From the NCBI GenBank assembly GCA_023014335.1, contig JAECYW010000034.1, positions 124,001 to 188,000 on the forward strand: a stretch of DNA of 64,000 nt, given 5' to 3'. Below are positions 61,516-64,000 of the stretch, one piece after another; the stretch's first letter is position 1; each line of letters opens with the position of its first letter. The DNA comes from Galerina marginata. Lineage: Eukaryota; Basidiomycota; Agaricomycetes; Agaricales; Galerinaceae. Under the pieces are notes generated by a model. The model saw only the letters and a program-made list of their open reading frames with translations, was not told the DNA's origin and made no database searches. Both the position numbers and the translations under genes were made by a program.

Positions 61516-63689
61516 TAATAGTATGTCAGGACTAAAATAAACATGGCACAGCAACCGATATTATTTTAACTCAGAGGTGTGCATGCAGGCCAGGTCTCCA
61601 CCTGTCGCCGCCATGTTTTTATCTAGGTCTGCTTTCCTGCCAGTTTCAGTGCCTTAAGCACTTGCACCTTAGTACCTCCACCTATCGTCGCTTCGAGGTG
61701 ACGGAAGGGAAAATATTAATGTAATTGGCATGCGTTCTGTGTACGGGTCCTTCGTTTCCCTAGGCTCTGCGTCCTCGGCTCCGCTGATGTCGTAATGACT
61801 CATCTTCCCGAGTCCCAACTTGTCCTGAACGCAGTGCGGGAACCACATCAGGAAGTTTCGGCAATCTTGAAGTGGAAGTCGACGATTGGGCGACTACTTC
61901 GGTAGTTACTCTGTGCTTGAGCCACCGGTAATGCTGCTGCTATTGGACCGGCAGATCTTCGCGATGAGGCTGAACCAACATGGCGAATTGGTATCCACGC
62001 GCCTCCGGCAAGTGCAGCCGTCGCTGGGTTCTTGGCTTCGATTAGGATACTGCACCTGATTCCTGGTCCTGCTATGAGACAGCGAACATGGTCTTGTGGG
62101 AAATTTCCCCCGCTTGAAAGGTGATTGGGTTTCGCAGGCGGAGTGGGCGGAGGGTATCGTGGCTGTTGCCGTCGACACTATTGGTGATAATAAAGCTCCT
62201 GGCTTCGAGAAAAATAAAGCTGTTGTAGAAATGACATCAGAGGAGATATGTGAACGAGTCCAATCGAGGACGTGCCAGTAGCTAACAATGACAGTGAGGA
62301 GGGTAGCACTATGGATGTCGTTGGGGTGTAGAAAGCGATGAGTGAATTGTCTTGCCATTGACGGCGTTTGGGCATGACTTTAACCAAAGAAATGCTAACA
62401 TCGATGTCCCAGAGCATGATATTGACCTTTACAAAGTTGGAGGCGGCATCGGTATCGGTATCGCCCCTCTAATTCGCTCGGGTTTTCACTAGGAACAAGT
62501 GCCATCTGTAAGTAAGATCCTCAGCGCTAGTTCTTCGGAAACCTCACCAAAATGAAAAATGAAACGTACGGCGAAAACGACGAAGAAATGTTACCCGTGG
62601 TCCGAATCCCCAATTTACAGCTCCCAGGGGCTGCAGCGCCTACTAAAACCAACCCACACCGAACCGAACCAGTCAAACCCGTTTCTCACCCACTCCAGGG
62701 CCCACGTTCCCAGCTCGTGGTGGTCAATGCTATGCGCATTTCAGCGGATATCTTCATGCAGTGTTTCTGCATCATGCACAGCCAGGGCGGCGGGCGAGGT
62801 AATTTGTATGCTTGGGGTTATTTATAATTTGGCTGACAAAGGGATGGAGTCAAAATGCGACGGCAAGTTGTTAGAGTTTTGCCCAACTTTTGCCTCCACA
62901 TTTTGCCTATCCTAATGCAGGGCCCATGTCAGCAAAAGGTGAGGGCAAAATCCAAGCAACCTACCATCGATTGGTAAAATAGTCCGGGCTCAGCTGTGGT
63001 AGGCAGTGAGGTCGACTAGTAAAGGACTTGGGACTGATGCGAGGTTTGGGGCTAGAGAGAGGATTTCAGTGATCCGTTCGATGCTTTAGACAGGAAAACG
63101 GAGAAGAAACGATCAGAGGATAGATGTAAAGAAACGCACGACTAAAAATTTCCTGGTGCCTAAACGAGTACATGGTTTAAGTTAGAATCCGAGATAAAGT
63201 ATCGTAAGCGAGACAAGAACGAAAGGAAGGAAGGAACAAACCACACCGCCATCCTATGACGCGAACAAATTGGACCTATTGCCAGCCCATATCCGTCAAG
63301 AAAGTATGCCAAACGATGGTCCTGGGCACTGAGGAACCGTGACACAGTCATATCCATCGCAGTCAGCTGGAAGGGTGTGGCGGACGCTTGAATCGTAGTT
63401 TGGATGCAGATCAGAGGTGTCAGATCCGTTACGGACTTCCTCTATGGGTGCTATGTTTGGCCTCGAGTTTGAGTTCGAAGTTGAGGAGGCCGGCGAGCAT
63501 GAAATCGAGGGCCAAGTCGAATAAATCTTGAATAAATCCGACGAATAAGTAGGCAAATCACTAAAAAACGCTCACAAGAATATTGAACCGTTTTTAAAGT
63601 GCAGTCCAGACTATGCACAGCTACCTGTCAGTCCACTCCCTGCTGGTACGAACTCCTGAGGTCGAGCAGACAAGATCGCCTAATTTTAT
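61516..63689. repeat. Fragment of the intron-bearing repeat, otherwise no gene
   Basis: 61900-62520 aligns loosely with 45560-45870 and 25560-25830 (minus-strand peptide TLLTVIVSYWHVLDW versus MTAIAVIVSYWRVAAA). The sequence from 62540 to 63690 has only unsupported ORFs. Confidence 0.4.
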
Positions 63690-64000
63690 TAGTTAGGTAA
63701 TCGTTCTCACCAGCCACAATTTTGGAATTCCGCGAGGTTCGGACAACATCTTTGCCCTCAACCACCGCCACGTCTCCTCCATCCAAACGCGTCCGTCGAT
63801 CCAGCCCATCCAACATGGCCCAAACGAAGCCCGCCGCCATTCCGAGTGCCTCTCCTCTCCCTTGAGGAATGTGGGCCGGAAATGCGAGGATAATGAGCGG
63901 TTTTGGGCGAGGGAATACAGGAGGTAAGTCGCGAGAAGGACCCAGGCTGTCTAGCTAATTGACACCCCACAGAGCAGCGTCTGTCAGCATCTTCCCTTGC
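63690..64000. repeat. Duplicated GC-rich block, copy 3, cut by window end
   Basis: Matches 33150-33430 and 54460-54690, including the plus-strand intron (GTAAGTCGCG..CTAATTG..CCACAG). The exon frame has stops. The minisatellite part would lie beyond the window. Confidence 0.6.

Noticed and set aside
1..64000. tRNA, rRNA, CRISPR arrays, telomere repeats
   Set aside because: I looked for cloverleaf boxes, rRNA core words, regularly spaced repeats and TTAGGG arrays and saw none; a covariance-model scan would be needed to exclude tRNAs fully.

Overview
The window looks like nuclear DNA of a filamentous basidiomycete, most likely an Agaricomycete. Genes are split by many short introns (about 45-75 nt) with GT..CTNA..AG signals. 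One gene is a fungal class II (lignin/Mn-type) haem peroxidase. Two genes are intron-rich seven-helix membrane proteins of the kind common in mushrooms. I see no bacterial-type operons, rRNA, tRNA or CRISPR. All exon models are read by eye from reading frame, splice signals and phase.

Left part (1-21 kb, mostly single copy). 1-1008 is the 3' end of a coiled-coil gene that may have helical pore-former architecture. 3340-3852 is a poorly resolved gene. 5126-6367 (+) and 12092-13425 (+) are seven-TM proteins. 7104-8779 (-) is a secreted class II peroxidase with altered distal haem-pocket residues, no Mn site, no surface Trp and a long tail ending in KDEL. 17958-18253 (+) is a small secreted cysteine-rich protein. 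19104-20860 (+) is a multi-TM protein whose model needs a frameshift or an odd intron. Between them lie long stretches without convincing genes and some decayed paralogous fragments.

Middle and right part (21-64 kb) is a mosaic of segmental duplication. A large two-exon gene occurs three times on the minus strand: 28513-31988, 48801-52084 and 58010-61313, encoding about 1140, 1076 and 1080 aa. Each has an N-terminal multi-pass membrane domain and a C-terminal cytosolic-looking domain (charged helix, then beta-rich region). A short phase-1 intron lies exactly at the domain boundary. Each also has a 5'UTR intron and a conserved upstream block. Around the copies, other units recur in the same order: an intron-bearing minus-strand repeat (23.9-27.2, 43.2-47.4, fragment 61.9-62.5 kb), a plus-strand remnant (27.2, 47.4 kb), a GC-rich minisatellite-like block (33.1, 54.4, 63.7 kb), and a plus-strand gene remnant (34.3, 55.4 kb). 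The membrane/cytosolic gene family stays open while everything around it decays, so it is the best candidate for something undescribed. I can assign it no function.

A 31-bp perfect inverted repeat (21781-21811 / 23606-23636) may bound a non-autonomous element. 37.7-39.4 kb is AT-rich and has essentially no ORFs.
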